A stretch of DNA of 64,000 nt from NCBI GenBank assembly GCA_032717465.1, contig CM064732.1:22404191-22468190 (forward strand), in the 5' to 3' direction. The translations under genes and the position numbers were made by a program. Shown one piece after another: positions 48,231-60,470 of the stretch. This DNA comes from Coenobita brevimanus. Its lineage: Eukaryota; Arthropoda; Malacostraca; Decapoda; Coenobitidae. Numbering within the stretch: position 1 is the first letter of the stretch; every line of letters begins with the position of its first letter. The notes under the pieces were generated by a model. The model made no database searches. It was not told where the DNA came from and worked only from the letters and a program-made list of their open reading frames with translations.

Positions 48231-48568
48231 AATGATATTATGGACGATGATACTAAATTTTCATCAACATAATGCAGACTGGCATGTATTAAATCATTGT
48301 CTGTTTCTTCAGCAACAATGAGTATACCATTACAGCCAGCCAGTGTATTCACTGCCTGACTAAAAAATGACTGGCTAGACACCACCACCTTCATCTAGCC
48401 CTATCTCAGCCCTAACTAGTCTAGTTTCTAAGTTATCTACCTTGCTTCAAACTTCTGTTTCCACTTCTACATACATGGCCTCAGCATTCACCATTCCAGC
48501 CTTATTTTCCCACCAATTCAACCTGTCACTTAACATGTTGAATGCCTTGCTGTTTTTTCTTAATTTTC
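48231..48568. other. No recognisable feature
   Basis: No supported gene or repeat. Confidence 0.4.
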
Positions 48569-49430
48569 AAACCAAGTCTACTCACTGCCTTGCAAGGCAA
48601 ACAACACGTATATTAACCTGCTGTGCCCCAGAAGATTTTTCATCAGTGACCCCTCCCCCAATCCCGGCAGATTTTCGATTTTTTTTTTTTTTTTTACTAA
48701 AACCTCCACTTTTTATAAGAAACAGAAAATTCAGAGAGAAAGTGCTCACCTGAGCTTAGGAATGTCCAGTAACGGTGACCTTCCCCTCACCTGGTACCAT
48801 CTTCTATCGAGCCCAGCTCCAGAGAAGACGTTTTCTATGGGAGGGGTAACTATCCCAAACCACTCAGAATAGGTAGATATATTTTTATTTGGTACGAAAT
48901 CATATTCAGTACAAGAGTATATTGGTTTTCACACAGTAATATAGGCGATATAATCGTTGTTTCACTCACCAAACACAGCAACATACTGTACCTTCCCTGG
49001 CGGAGTAACCTTCTCATCACTTCTACTCATTTTTTCCTCCGGCGCCACGTAAACTTTGTCCTCCACATTGTCATCAATTGGGGAATCACTCTCGCCTTGA
49101 ATTTCATACCGTTGCACGACTTGTCTTTACTGGCCAGGTCACTGGTAACAGGTGAGTTGCCAAGACCATGGCATGCGGGGGGAGGAGGTCACACAGGGTA
49201 AGGCATTGTTTCTGCCTGGCCTCGGGTAGAGGAAGGTGTCCCGTGTATACGTACAGAAAATCATGCATAAAATTTTAAAAATGTGCAAATGACGGACCTT
49301 GCAATTGCAGGGCGTTTATATACGTCAACAGCACTGAGCGTGACAAATTGTGTGAGCGCATATATACGTCAGTGGGACAGGGTGGGTTAAACCAAGTCTA
49401 CCCACTAACCTGCAAAGCAAACAGCATGTA
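48569..49430. repeat. Duplicated 42-bp segment flanking a possible TTAA insertion
   Basis: AACCAAGTCTACTCACT..TGCAAGGCAAACA (48569-48610) recurs in similar form at 49389-49430. The 780 bp between starts TTAACCTGCTGTGCCCC and ends GGGACAGGGTGGGTTAA, whose outer bases are TTAA and partly inverted. This could be a piggyBac-like element in a duplicated target, but the inverted match is weak. Confidence 0.35.
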
Positions 49431-50029
49431 TACTCATCTTCTTCCACCACGATGCCTCTTATAAACCCCTTAGAATACAAACACCAGGAGAATCATTTGG
49501 CAGCTTTCATCTTAATTAAGGGAGGCTTGGAAGAGATCCGATAAGTTCGTCTTCACCTTAACAGATAAAGGAACAGAAAGAGAGACTGCATAGAGATATG
49601 TACAGTAAAGAACAGAACACCCCAACCCCCCCAATAAAGCTGTTGAACTTAAGAAGCATCAAGAAGAGTGACGATGCAAATTTAACTAAAGAGGAAGTTA
49701 GGCATGATACTGAGTGATGAAAGACCAGAGACAAAAGCAGGGATGCAGAATGTGGATATAACAGGTTACAGATGCTGAAAACAGATGAAAGATTGCTACT
49801 GACATACACAGGGTTAAAGATGTGTGAAGGAGCAGACAACAGCATTGGTGGCAAACACAGCATTGAGAGGCAAAGAAACACAATGTAGTTAAAGCAGGCT
49901 TTAGGTCAGAGTACAGAAGCATGTTTGGAGTGAGACAGTTGACTAATGTTAAAAGTGTATGAAACTATATAGTTACCTATTATTAGTGTGTAGCCACAAG
50001 GAAGCTTTGTCATATGGTATTTAAGGTAT
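49431..50029. other. No recognisable feature
   Basis: About 600 bp without a supported gene or repeat. Confidence 0.4.
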
Positions 50030-51275
50030 GGGTAATACAAATAAGATCTGAAGACCATAAGGTACAATGTGTAACATCAACAAGGGATCTGAAGACAAAG
50101 GTGTCGAAGAATGTATATGTAAATTGTATGTTTGTCTCAGTAACTGGCTAACTGTATGCTTAATTGTAACCATATTCCTTTCAGATCATAAGAGGGACCA
50201 CGGCTGTATATCCGGAACGTTACAGCTTTCAAGCTGTTGTGGTTTTCTCTAAAACGTGTTGCAAAGAAAAAATTGAGCAGATCTGAATTCGATACTTTTC
50301 TACTAGGCTAAAATAAAGTATTAAGCCAAAATTATTCAGCAAACATTTTTATCTATGGATTTTCAGCCAAGTAGCTGCATCTCAATTAATTTATATTTCA
50401 CCTTCAAATAAGCAATTTCTGGAATAAAAACGAGTATCACCTTCACCAATAGGTTAAACTCATTTATATTTGGCACAAGGACTGGGATTACCCTAGGGTA
50501 TCTTCATGTGTAGTATCATCAAGATCCAAGAAAAAAAGTGCAAATAATAATAATAACTAGTGACCAGTTCTTAATATGTAGACAATAACGAATGGTATAT
50601 AAGGTACCAGCAGGGATACCCGGCGTTGCCCGGGCAAAGAAGCCGAACAAGCTAATCCCATTTCTTCTAGTGCCAAAAATTAGACTGCAGGGGTACCCGG
50701 CATTGGCCGGGTTAAAAAGGTGAACATTATGCTGGTGACCTCAGATGACCCAGATCTGAATTTTGACCCCCTAAAACCATCCTTGAGTCACCCTTATTCA
50801 GAATATATATAGGTCTGGGGGTTCCTGGCCCTTGGTTTGGGCGTGACTGAAGGACAAACCAACAGTGCAGTTGTTTTAGATGTTCAGTATTAACAAGATC
50901 TGAAGACCCTAAGTTACCTTCCTGTGTAACATCAACAGGGGATCTGGAGACAAAGGTGTTGAAGAAAGCCTGTGTAAATATTACGTCTGTCTCTACGAAT
51001 GGCTAACTGTATGCTTAACTGTAACCACATTTCTTTCAGATTACAAGAGGGACCACAGCTATTTCTCTGGAAGGTAACAGCGTTAAAGCTAGTTACCACA
51101 GTTAGTTGCTGAGATATTTTGATTTCATATATGCAGTTTTTAGAATAATAATATCACCTTCAAAATTAGGTCAAGGCCGTTTATATTTGGCACAAGGACT
51201 TGGGTAACGCTAGGGTACACTCAAGTGTAATTTTATCAAGATCGAAGGAAAAAAAGTGCAAAGAATAATAATACT
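50030..51275 (+). repeat. Direct duplication with a dispersed repeat between the copies
   Basis: 50040-50560 and 50888-51270 share long stretches in the same order: AAGATCTGAAGACC, GTGTAACATCAACA, TGGCTAACTGTATGCTTAA, AGAGGGACCAC, TTTATATTTGGCACAAGGAC, and GAAAAAAAGTGCAAA. Between them (50610-50880) are two CCCGGCGTTGCC-type motifs and the same right-hand repeat as 4300-4435. Confidence 0.7.
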
Positions 51276-51375
51276 GACGAAAACAAGAACCTTCGCCATT
51301 TATATGGCGATGCTTAATGATACTGACGAAAACAAGAAGCTCCGTCATTTATATGGAGAAACTTAATAATCATAC
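51272..51375 (+). repeat. Two tandem units each containing a hairpin
   Basis: ATACTGACGAAAACAAGAA occurs twice (51272, 51319), each followed by a stem-loop: CGCCATTTATATGGCG in the first and CTCCGTCATTTATATGGAG in the second, then a CTTAAT spacer. Period about 47 bp. Confidence 0.7.
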
Positions 51376-51927
51376 TACGATAAGCAGGGTTGGGGATGTG
51401 AGCAGCGGTAGGCAGGAGCGATGATGGTAGGCTATGAGAAAGAGGGGTTGGCAGATGAACAGGCAACCGCGATACAGGATTAGAACAGCAGGTGGGAGAC
51501 GATACGAGGAAATGGTCAAGCTAGCATGAAAATGAGAGGTAGGCACTGTAATCAGGGCTTTGTTTTAGCTATACCTGTCTCTTATGATGGCGACTTTACC
51601 AATTTCATTGTTACTTCTACCTTACGATTTCACTTAAATTTAGGACAAACCTCTTGTAAGAAAAAGGTTTGAAACTATCTCCATATTAAGATTTCTTTTC
51701 CTTACAGTAAGGAAGGTCCGTATTGAGCTGGGTAACAAAATCTGAAGGTAAGAGGAGTATAAGAAGCACAGCGTCATTGTACTAAACAGTTTATACACTT
51801 AATATTAACTGCACTTTGGTACTACACAGTTGACGACTGATGAATATTTACTTCCTGCTATATAATGAGGGAGTAAACTATATTACAGAGGGCGAGTGTT
51901 TTCATGATACTTCATTATAGATCAAGG

Positions 51928-51964
<37 letters not shown>

Positions 51965-52138
51965 GAAACAGACAGAAAAAAAAAGATGAACAAACTGACA
52001 AACTGACAGATGAACTGTCCAAATAATTACAATAAGTATACACCACTGATTTGTCTCTCTAGAGTACCTTTTCTCATCAAATTATTCATTGTCTGCCACA
52101 CCTGCACATTTCAATGCATACAAATCACATGAATCTTT
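51376..52138. other. Non-coding interval with (GA)n
   Basis: Contains (GA)n at about 51929-51960. Nothing else recognised. Confidence 0.45.
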
Positions 52139-52880
52139 GCCTAACAGACTGTATTCTTCCTTCCACTTCCATTCTGTACCTCCTTCATCCTCTCCTTCCA
52201 CCTCCATTCTGTACCTCCTTCATCCTTTTCTTCCACCTCCATTCTGTACCTCCGTCATCCTCTCCTTCCACCTCCATTCTGCACCTCCTTCATCCTCACC
52301 TTCCACCTCCATTCTGCACCTCCTTCATCATTTCCTTCTACATTCATTCCACAACTCCATTTTAGTCTGTCGCCTTTCTCTCTGCCTCCATTCCGTAAGC
52401 TGTCATTTTCTCTACCCGTCCTTCCACGTCTTCCTTCCATTGTCTACGTCATCCTACTTTCCACTTTCTCTTTTCTTTTGCTTCCATCTTCCATCTAGTC
52501 CCTCTTTCTTTCTATCTCTACCTCCTTCCATTCACTTCCTTCTTCCTTCCATCTCATATTCCTTCCTTTCACCTTTTCCTTCGACTCTCGATTTCATCCT
52601 CCCTCAGTGGACCTTTTCCTCATTCCCCCCTACTCTTCCTCCTTCCTTCCACTTCTTCCTCTTTCCTTCATTTTCTTCCTCCTTCCCTCCACCTCTTCAT
52701 CCGTCCTACCTCCAAGTTATACCTCCATCACACTTTCTTTCCACCAATCACTCTCGGCTCCCCCAGTTCATTCTCCCTTCTTGCCTTCAATTCTCACCCC
52801 CTCTCTCTATTTCATTCTGTTTGTCGCCTTCCCCTTCCATTCACTCACTCATTGGATCTGGTGCTGGACTATGCAGCCTC
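52139..52880 (+). repeat. Pyrimidine-rich block with a 35-bp minisatellite
   Basis: Plus strand almost all C/T. At 52160-52345 the unit TTCCACCTCCATTCTG (with GTACCTCCTTCATCCTCTCC) repeats every 35 bp; the ATTCTG landmark falls at 52171, 52206, 52241, 52276 and 52311. The open frame starting at 52089 is a repeat translation. Confidence 0.85.
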
Positions 52881-52884
52881 CCGT

Positions 52885-52887
<3 letters not shown>

Positions 52888-52966
<79 letters not shown>

Positions 52967-53004
52967 TATATATAAATCAGCACACAAATATACACTCACA
53001 CACA

Positions 53005-53058
<54 letters not shown>
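52888..53058. repeat. (AC)n, (TA)n, (TCTG)n and (CT)n microsatellites
   Basis: AC at 52888-52922, TA at 52922-52964, TCTG at about 53007-53031 and CT at 53031-53058, directly abutting the truncated 5' end of the CR1-like LINE. Confidence 0.95.
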
Positions 53059-53059
<1 letters not shown>

Positions 53060-53061
<2 letters not shown>

Positions 53062-54960
53062 ATGCAAAAAATCTTGCTTATAAGAATTATAATACCACAA
53101 AGAGTCAAAGTGATAAAAATGAATACGATGCCCTTCGACGAAAAGCCAAAAAATTAATAAAATGCAGTAAGAAAAATCTTGAGACACATATTGCAAGTAT
53201 CAGTAAATCAAATCCCAAAGAATTTTTCAGTTACATAAGAAGCAAAAAGGTAATAGCTCCATCAATCGGTCCCTTAGTCACAGATGACGGAGAGCACACT
53301 GATGATGAAACTATGATGACGAAAATTCTTAATACTTTCTTCGCGTCAGTATTTACAACAGAAAATATACATACAATTCCTACTGTTTCCCCCATTCCTA
53401 TAGAAGAGGGCAACATAATCACTGACATTACAGTCAGCGATCGCGACGTACTGCTTGCAATAAACAGATTAAAAGAGAATAAAGCACCAGGACCGGACAA
53501 AATATCACCACGTGTATTGAAGGAACTACAGAATGAAATATCAAAGCCTTTAGCTGAACTTTTTAGCTTATCACTTAAGAGCAGTAAGGTGCCACATGAA
53601 TGGAAGCTTGCTAACGTAACCCCAATATTCAAAAAGGGCAACAGAGCCCAACCAGAAAACTACCGCCCAATTAGTTTAACATCGGTGGTTTGCAAATTGC
53701 TTGAAACTATTATCAGAGACAAGTTTGTAAAACACTTAGAAACAAACAATCTCATAAAAGATTCGCAACATGGTTTTCGTAATAATCGCTCTTGCCTCAC
53801 GAATCTGCTGGACTTTTTCAATGATATACTGAACATGTATGACGAGACTAAATCTGTTGATGTGGTCTACCTCGATTTTCAAAAGGCTTTTGACAAAGTT
53901 CCACACAAAAGACTCCTTCAGAAGCTAAAGGCACACGGTTTCAGTGGCAGTGTTCTCGTGTGGGTAGAAGATTGGCTCACCGGACGAAAACAAAGAGTTG
54001 TAATAAATGGAAAAGAGTCAGACTGGATAAACGTTACAAGTGGAGTGCCGCAGGGTTCAGTGTTAGGTCCTATTCTTTTCTTAATATATGTGAATGATAT
54101 TGATGAAGGATTGTGTTGTAAGATTTCAAAATTTGCTGATGATACTAAAACAGGTAACAGAGCAGATACAGCACTGCAAAGACAGGCAATTCAGAGAGAT
54201 CTTGATCAACTGTTTAACTGGGCCCAAGTCTGGTTAATGGATTTCAATATTAATAAATGCAAAGCGTTAAACATTGGCAGTAAAAATATAAGAGCAAGTT
54301 ATAGCATGAATAATGTCCAGCTTGATAGGGTAAACCATGAAAAAGACTTAGGAGTTATAATAACAAATGATTTGAAACCAAGCAAACAATGTACAGAAGC
54401 TGTGAAAAAAGCCAACAAATTGACTGGATTCATAGGCAGAGCATTTGAATATATATCCGACTATATCGTCCTCACTTTGTGTAATTCCTTAGTATGCCTG
54501 CACTTGGAGTATTGCGTTCAGTTTTGGTCACCGTATTATAAAACGGATATGGAAAAGCTTGAAAGAGTGCAGCGAAGGATGACAAAGATGATACCTAAGT
54601 TGAGAAATAAACCGTACGAGGAACGTTTAGAAGCCCTAAATCTCTTTACCCTAACAAAACGGAGGATATGAGGAGATTTAATTCAAGTATTCAAGATATT
54701 CAAAGGACATGATAACATGGCTGTCGATAAATACTTCATAGTTGATCACTCGAACTACACTAGAGGCAATGGGCATAAAATAATTGGCAAACAATTTCAG
54801 TCGCATGAAGCTAAGCATTTCTTCTTCAACAGAGTTGTAAATATATGGAATAAACTGCCCTCCAACATAATAGATTGTAATACAGTACAAACCTTTAAAG
54901 GTCGCCTGGATAAGTATTTGGCATCCAACCCTCAGCTTAATATGTTTACTCCTGAATAAA
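53060..54960 (+). pseudogene. CR1-like LINE reverse transcriptase, 5'-truncated, one stop
   Basis: About 633 codons with a single TGA (54669-54671) in an otherwise open frame; sequence after the stop continues in the same frame (GDLIQVFKIFKGHDN to the TAA at 54957). RT motifs in order: KENKAPGPDKISPRVL, FKKGNRAQPENYRPISL, YLDFQKAFDKVPHKRLL, SGVPQGSVLGPILFLIYVND, SKFADDTKTGN (catalytic FADD), DLGVIITNDLKPSKQC, HLEYCVQFWSPYY, and C-terminal FFNRVVNIWNKLPS. The endonuclease is missing, as expected for a 5'-truncated insertion. The open frame extends upstream to 52089 only because simple repeats happen to lack stops; that part is not the protein. Confidence 0.9.
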
Positions 54961-55935
54961 GCACTAGTGTACGTATAATTTTCTGTTTTATTTTATTTTA
55001 GTTTTTTAGAGCCTGGATCAATTTATTAAATGCAAATATAGTATATGCACAGACTAGGATATGCACAGATAGCCCTGAGTTAACGGTCACTATTCATACT
55101 TTCGACCTGTGATGGGCTGTGGATCACTGAGGGTCCCTGTTAGTTACGTGGCCATCATCAGGATTTTTTTTTTAATGTACCAGGGGTCACTGTTCAGGAG
55201 GTGACTTGTTTGCTTGTTCTGCATGGGAGAGTTCCTAGTCTCAGTGGAATGAATGGAGCTGGGGCCTGATTGACTGCTGCCTACCTTAATAGCACCAGGC
55301 AAGGCTGCCACACCACCCCTGAATATCCACACTGTGCACTGTGCAATTTCCACACTGTGTCCGCAGACGCCCCGTCAACTCAACATACCCGTACAGTGAC
55401 ATGCATTAGCTAATTATTTATTCGGTTACTCATTGTACTTTACTACTTTCTCTTTCAGGTTATTCATACTGGTAGCTTATAGATAATGTATTATAGAATG
55501 TAGTTTTCCTTTTCAGTCTTTCCTATGAAATTTCCATGTCACTTTTTCCATGCTGCGTGGTGGTTTTTCTCACTTTTTCTTGCCAGTTTTGGCTGGAGAG
55601 TTTGGAGGCGAGGGAAGCCTTCTTGCTTTACTATCCTTATCCTTCAGCATGTAGAGTTAGATCTTGTAGTCATAGTCTACTCTGTACCAAACAGCCTTGA
55701 AAGGACCATAAGGTCTGTTGCTGTTTGCTTTCCTTTGGACTCCTTTGTACTTTCTCGTGTGTGGGGGGGGAGGGGATTAGTGGGTGATTAGCTGAAAGGG
55801 TGTGTCTGTAAATCCTTCTGTAAATCTGTCTGCCTCTCAGTTTATAGTCTGTATTAATGTATCTGTAATCTATCTCTGTTTTCCATTTTTCCTACTATAC
55901 TAGTGAAGGCTTTAGTCTAAGTGGGTTACTCTTGT
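54961..55935. other. Non-coding interval after the CR1-like copy
   Basis: The first part is probably LINE 3' UTR. From about 55060 to 55930 I see no gene, terminus or tandem repeat. Confidence 0.4.
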
Positions 55936-56310
55936 ATATTTTTACCTTCGCCAGGGAGGCTATGTTTTCATCCCTGTCCGTTTGTTTGTTGGTTGGTTGG
56001 TTGATTTGTGAGCAAGATTACACAAAAACTACACAAGTTCCACGAACTTGGTAGAAGAATGGGCCTTGGCCCAGAATAGACTCCATTGAATTTTGGTGCG
56101 GATTCGGATAAAGGTGCGGATCAGGATTTTTTTTTTTTTTCACTCTAACATTGCGAGATAGAGCTTTTTCGACATATTCGTAAATTTTTCAGTGAATATT
56201 GCATGGATCTTGATGAAAAAAATCAGGCATATTTAGGATGTTGGTATCTACGAATGTGTACATTTTGACGCGGATCCATATAAAATGCCGGATCTAGCGG
56301 ATTTGCTTTT
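55936..56310 (+). repeat. Dispersed repeat starting TACCTTCGCCAGGGAGG
   Basis: Matches, from memory, a repeat widespread in animal genomes with the order CCTTCGCCAAGGAGGTTATG, a TTTGTTTGTTGG stretch, GGCCTTGGCCCA and GATCCGGATC-like motifs. Here CTTCGCCAGGGAGGCTATG, TTGTTTGTTGGTTGG, GGGCCTTGGCCCAGAA and GCGGATCCATAT are present in that order. Class not assigned; no protein. Confidence 0.6.
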
Positions 56311-56569
56311 ATAGGAAGGTAGTCTTTTTCCAGCTTTCCAGCTACCGTACAGTAAGAAATCATATGCACTGTTTTGTTGGCTGTTACTGTGAGTTAAAAT
56401 AATTATGATTAAGATTTATGGGTAGTTTAAAATGATGGTGTTGCGATTTATTAGGTTATTTAGTTTGATATTGGATTAGACTTGACTGAATTAAAAGGAA
56501 CTGCATACTGGGCCTTGCCGCAGGTATGCGCTCTACTGAGTGCCATTCTAGTTTAATATTTATCAGGTT

Positions 56570-57315
56570 CCCTTCACGCTTCCTCCGCTTACTAATTATC
56601 TTTTGGTATCTCATTTTCTTTCCCATCGTCCCTTCCTTACACTTCTCTCTATCTTCCTCCCTTCCTCCATTCATCCATTTTACCCTTTTTTTCCCCGTCC
56701 TTCATTTCTCTTTCTCCTGTATCGTTTCATTTCTTCATTCCTGCCTTGCCTCCCTCCCTGCTTGTCCTCTTCCTTCCATCCTTTTCTTCTTCCCTTCCTT
56801 CTCTCCTCTTTCTCTGGCATCTCCTCGCCTCTTCTCTCTCTCTCTCTTCCTCCATCCCAATTCCTTCTCTTGTTTCGTCCTTCCTACCCCCCTTCTCTCT
56901 TGCCGACCTTCTTCCTCCTTCATCCTTCCCTACCTTCTTCTTTATCTCTCGCTTCATATCCCACTCTCTTTCTTTCTCTCTCATTTTTCTCCTCCCTCTC
57001 TTCCTTATTTCTTTCTTCTTTCATCTTTTCCCACTTTCCTACTTCCTATCACCCTTTCCTACTTCCTTCCCTCCTTCCTTCCCTTCTTCCCTCACTAAAC
57101 ACCAGCATGCCTTTATTGCTCTTTAATCTCTTCCTTCCTCGTCTGGGTTCCCAATTATCACTTTCCCTCAGTATTTCATCCTCTCACCTTTCCTCCTTCC
57201 TCATTTCCTGTCTCCCTTTCTCTCCCTTCCTCCCTTCTGTCCTTACCCTTTCCTCCCTCTCTCTCTTCAGTCCAATATTCCTTCCTGCATCCACCCTCAC
57301 ACAATTCCCCTTCCC

Positions 57316-57371
<56 letters not shown>

Positions 57372-58036
57372 TTCCTACAATAATTCATCTTTCTTTTCTT
57401 GCCTCCCTCCCTTCCTCTTCCTCCTCTCTCACACCCTACTTTCCTCAGTCCACCTATCCTTAGTTTCCTTACTTCCTTCCTTTCTTCCTTCTTCCTCCAC
57501 AACTCTCAGCTCCTGTCTTCTCCCCCTCCTGACTTCTCTCATCCTTCCATCTTCCCTTCCTTTTCTCTCTTCTCCTGTCCTCTCCCAGCTTCCCTCTCCT
57601 TTTTTCTCCCCTCCTTTCACTCTCATTCTCCTGTCTTTTCTCCCTTGTCTATCCTCCCTATCTTCCTCCTTCCACCTGTCGTAACCCTTTTCCTCCTGGA
57701 TTCTTTCCTCCCTCTCCATCTACCTTTCCGTTCTTTCTCTCTCTTTCCTACTTCTTTCCCTCCCTCCTTACCTCGCTCTTCCTTTCAACTCTCCTCTCTC
57801 CTTCCTCCTTCATCTATCCCTTCCATCTTGTCTCGCCGTTTTACTCTCCATCTCTTCCTCCTTCTCTCCCCTTTCCACCCTCTTTCTTTACCTCGCTTCC
57901 TACTCCCTCCCTCCCTCCACCCCTTCCTCTTTCCCTCCCTCCATTTAATGCCAGAAAGCTCTTATCTCTTGTTAATCTCGTGTTTCCTCATCTCTGTTCC
58001 TAATTATCGCTTTCCCTCCATTCTTGCTCCTTCCTC

Positions 58037-58072
<36 letters not shown>

Positions 58073-59165
58073 CACACACTTTAGTACTATAACCCTAGGT
58101 CCTTCTTTTATTTTTTGTTTTCTCATCTCGATTTCCGATTACTATTTTTTCTCTTTTCCTTTCTTTCGTCATTTACTCGTGTCTCCTCTTTCCGTAGATA
58201 CGAGTTCTTGCTTCTCTGTCTTTCACCCGTCTCTCCCTCCCCCCCTTCTGACCCTCTTTCCCTGACCTCTTACATATTTTCGCTCGTGCCAGCCAATCCT
58301 TAATAATTTCGTTATTTACCCTAATGCTTCTAACTCTCTTCTTACCCTTCCCTCCCTACCTTTAAACATCCTTCCCTGCTCTTTTTTTTTCCAGCTTCCT
58401 TGTCACTCTGATTGCCTTCCTATTAACCCTTCCCACCATCTCTCCTTCTTACCTTTTTCTACTTCCCTCCCTTCCTACTTACCCTTATCCTCCTCCTCCC
58501 CTCTCCGTTTTCTTTCTCCCTCCCTGTTCCCTTAATGAGCTTACTATTAAACTTGTTCCCAAATCTCCCTCCCTTTCTTCTTCTCTTCCATCCTTCTAAA
58601 TAAGCTTAGTTTTTACCCTCCTTTCTTTCCTTACTCTTCCCTTCCATTCCGCTCTATTTCCCTGCTTCCATTCCTTATTGACCTTCCTGTCTATCTTTCC
58701 CTCTTTTCCTCTTCCACTCTCCTTCTTTCCTCTTTCCTTCCATTTCCACCCTTCCTCCACCCTTCCCTTCCTTCTCTGTCTTCCTCCATCCCAACCCTCC
58801 TTGCCTTGCTTCGTCCCCTGCCCTACCTCTTTACCCTCCCCTTTTTCTTAAAATTCTCTCTATCTCACTCCAGTCACCTTTTTCCTTCTCCCATTATAAA
58901 TTTATCTACCTGCCTCTTTTAATTCCTTCCCTTCCTACCTCCCTCATTTTTCTTCGCTCCTTCCTTTATTGTCTTTCCCTCCGCCTTCCCTCTTTACCTT
59001 TCCCTTCTTCACCCTTTCCTCCCTGCTTGCCTTACTGTCTCCCTGCCTACCTCCGTGTATCTCTCCTCATCTCCCTCTGTCCCTTCTTCCCTCTCTCCCT
59101 CCCTCCTACTCTGTCTGCCCTTTCCCTTAATGACCTCCCTATTTACCCTGCTGCCTCTAACTCCA
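56570..59165 (+). repeat. 2.6-kb pyrimidine-rich block
   Basis: Plus strand overwhelmingly C/T, with (CT)n at about 57317-57367 and 58038-58070. A longer phrase recurs: TAATCTCTTCCTTCCTCGTC then CCAATTATCACTTTCCCTC at 57125-57170, and a related version at about 57985-58020 and 58105-58150, suggesting old tandem duplication of about 0.85 kb. The Ser/Leu/Pro/Phe-rich open frames are composition artefacts. Confidence 0.85.
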
Positions 59166-59194
59166 CAGCATCTATTTACCAACAGTGATCGAAG

Positions 59195-60350
59195 GTATTG
59201 TTGTCACGGAATTGGAGGGGGCTAGACGGAAGTAGGGAAGAGAAAGTGGGAACAAGAGGGAGAAACTGAGGAAGGGAGAGATAGATAAAAATGTAGAGAA
59301 AGAGAGACAGAGAGAGGGAGTGAAAGAGGTAGAGGAAGAAAGGAAACGAGACACTGAAAGAGAGAGGAAACTGGAAAGAGTGGAGTAAAAGAAAAGTAAA
59401 GAAAGAAGGAAGAGACAGGGAACTGAGAAATGATAGGAAGGGGAAAAACACACTGAATGGCAAAGGTAAAGAAGGAGGGGTACGAAGAATATTAGGGATG
59501 GAAGGGAAAGGGGAGAAAAGAAGGAGAGAGAGAATGTGGAAGGGAGGGAGCGAGGAGTGAAATTACAAAAGTAGGGTAAGAGTGGGTTGGATGGAGGGAC
59601 AGGTAAGGGATAAAGGAAATAACAAGAAGAAAAAAATCATCGAAGGATGACGAGAACGAATTTTTCAGCAAGTCAGAAGGTAAAGGAAGAAAGGAAGGTG
59701 AAGAAACATAAAAAAACTGCGAGGAAAAAAATGATGAGGGAGGTTGGGAGATGAGACGGAAATGGTTAAGCTTGGGAGGATGCAAACGCTGAGAGGAAAG
59801 TAAGTGTGGAGGAAGTACAAGGAGGAAAGGGATGACTGTGGAAAGAAAGGAAGGTAGGCGTAGGTGGAAAGAAATATGGTAAAGAAAATAAGTCTGCGAG
59901 AAAGAAAGGTTATGAAGGAAAGGGTTAAGTGTGAAAGGTAGCAAAGATGGAAAGGACAGGTAGGTGCATAAGGAAGGAAAATGGAGAAGAAGGGCTGCAG
60001 TGAGAAGGAGAAAAAGTGGCTGTAGGAGGGAAGGATAGAAAGGAAAAAGGGAGGGGACGAACTGAAGATGAGGAAAGGGGGGGGGAGAAAAGGAAGCAAT
60101 GAATATTATGAGATGTCAGAGGAAGGAAAGGAGGGGGAGGAAGCGGGGTGTTTGAGAGAGCAAAAAGGAGAAAGGAGTGAAGTGTAGGAGGGAGGAAAGG
60201 AGAAAAGAGAGGTGTGCTAGAGCGGAAAAGAGAGGGGAAAAAAGTGTGGGAGGGAGGAAAGAAGAAGACAGGAGGATGTTGGAGGGAGGAAAGGAAGGGA
60301 AGAACGGGAGGTGTAGGAGGGAGGAGAGGAAGCGAAGAAAGGAAGGTGTG
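59195..60350 (+). repeat. 1.15-kb purine-rich block
   Basis: The same strand is now dominated by A/G (GGAAGGAAAGGAGG-type motifs, with TGTAGGAGGGAGGAAAGG recurring at about 60180, 60250, 60290 and 60320). The switch from the pyrimidine block takes place within about 30 bp near 59165-59200. Confidence 0.85.
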
Positions 60351-60470
60351 ACCATTGAACATATAACCTATCACGGAACACATAATAATTATGTTAAATA
60401 AGTAAGTTCTGAAAGCCTTAAAGAGTAAATATTTCATGCTTTGATGACAACTGTGATATTGCTAAATTAT

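Noticed and set aside
52255..52440. A Gly/Arg/Glu-rich minus-strand frame
   Set aside because: It is the reverse reading of the 35-bp pyrimidine minisatellite.
56526..60437. Long open frames (up to about 288 codons) in both orientations
   Set aside because: Composition artefact of pyrimidine- and purine-rich tracts; the frames overlap each other and lack domains.
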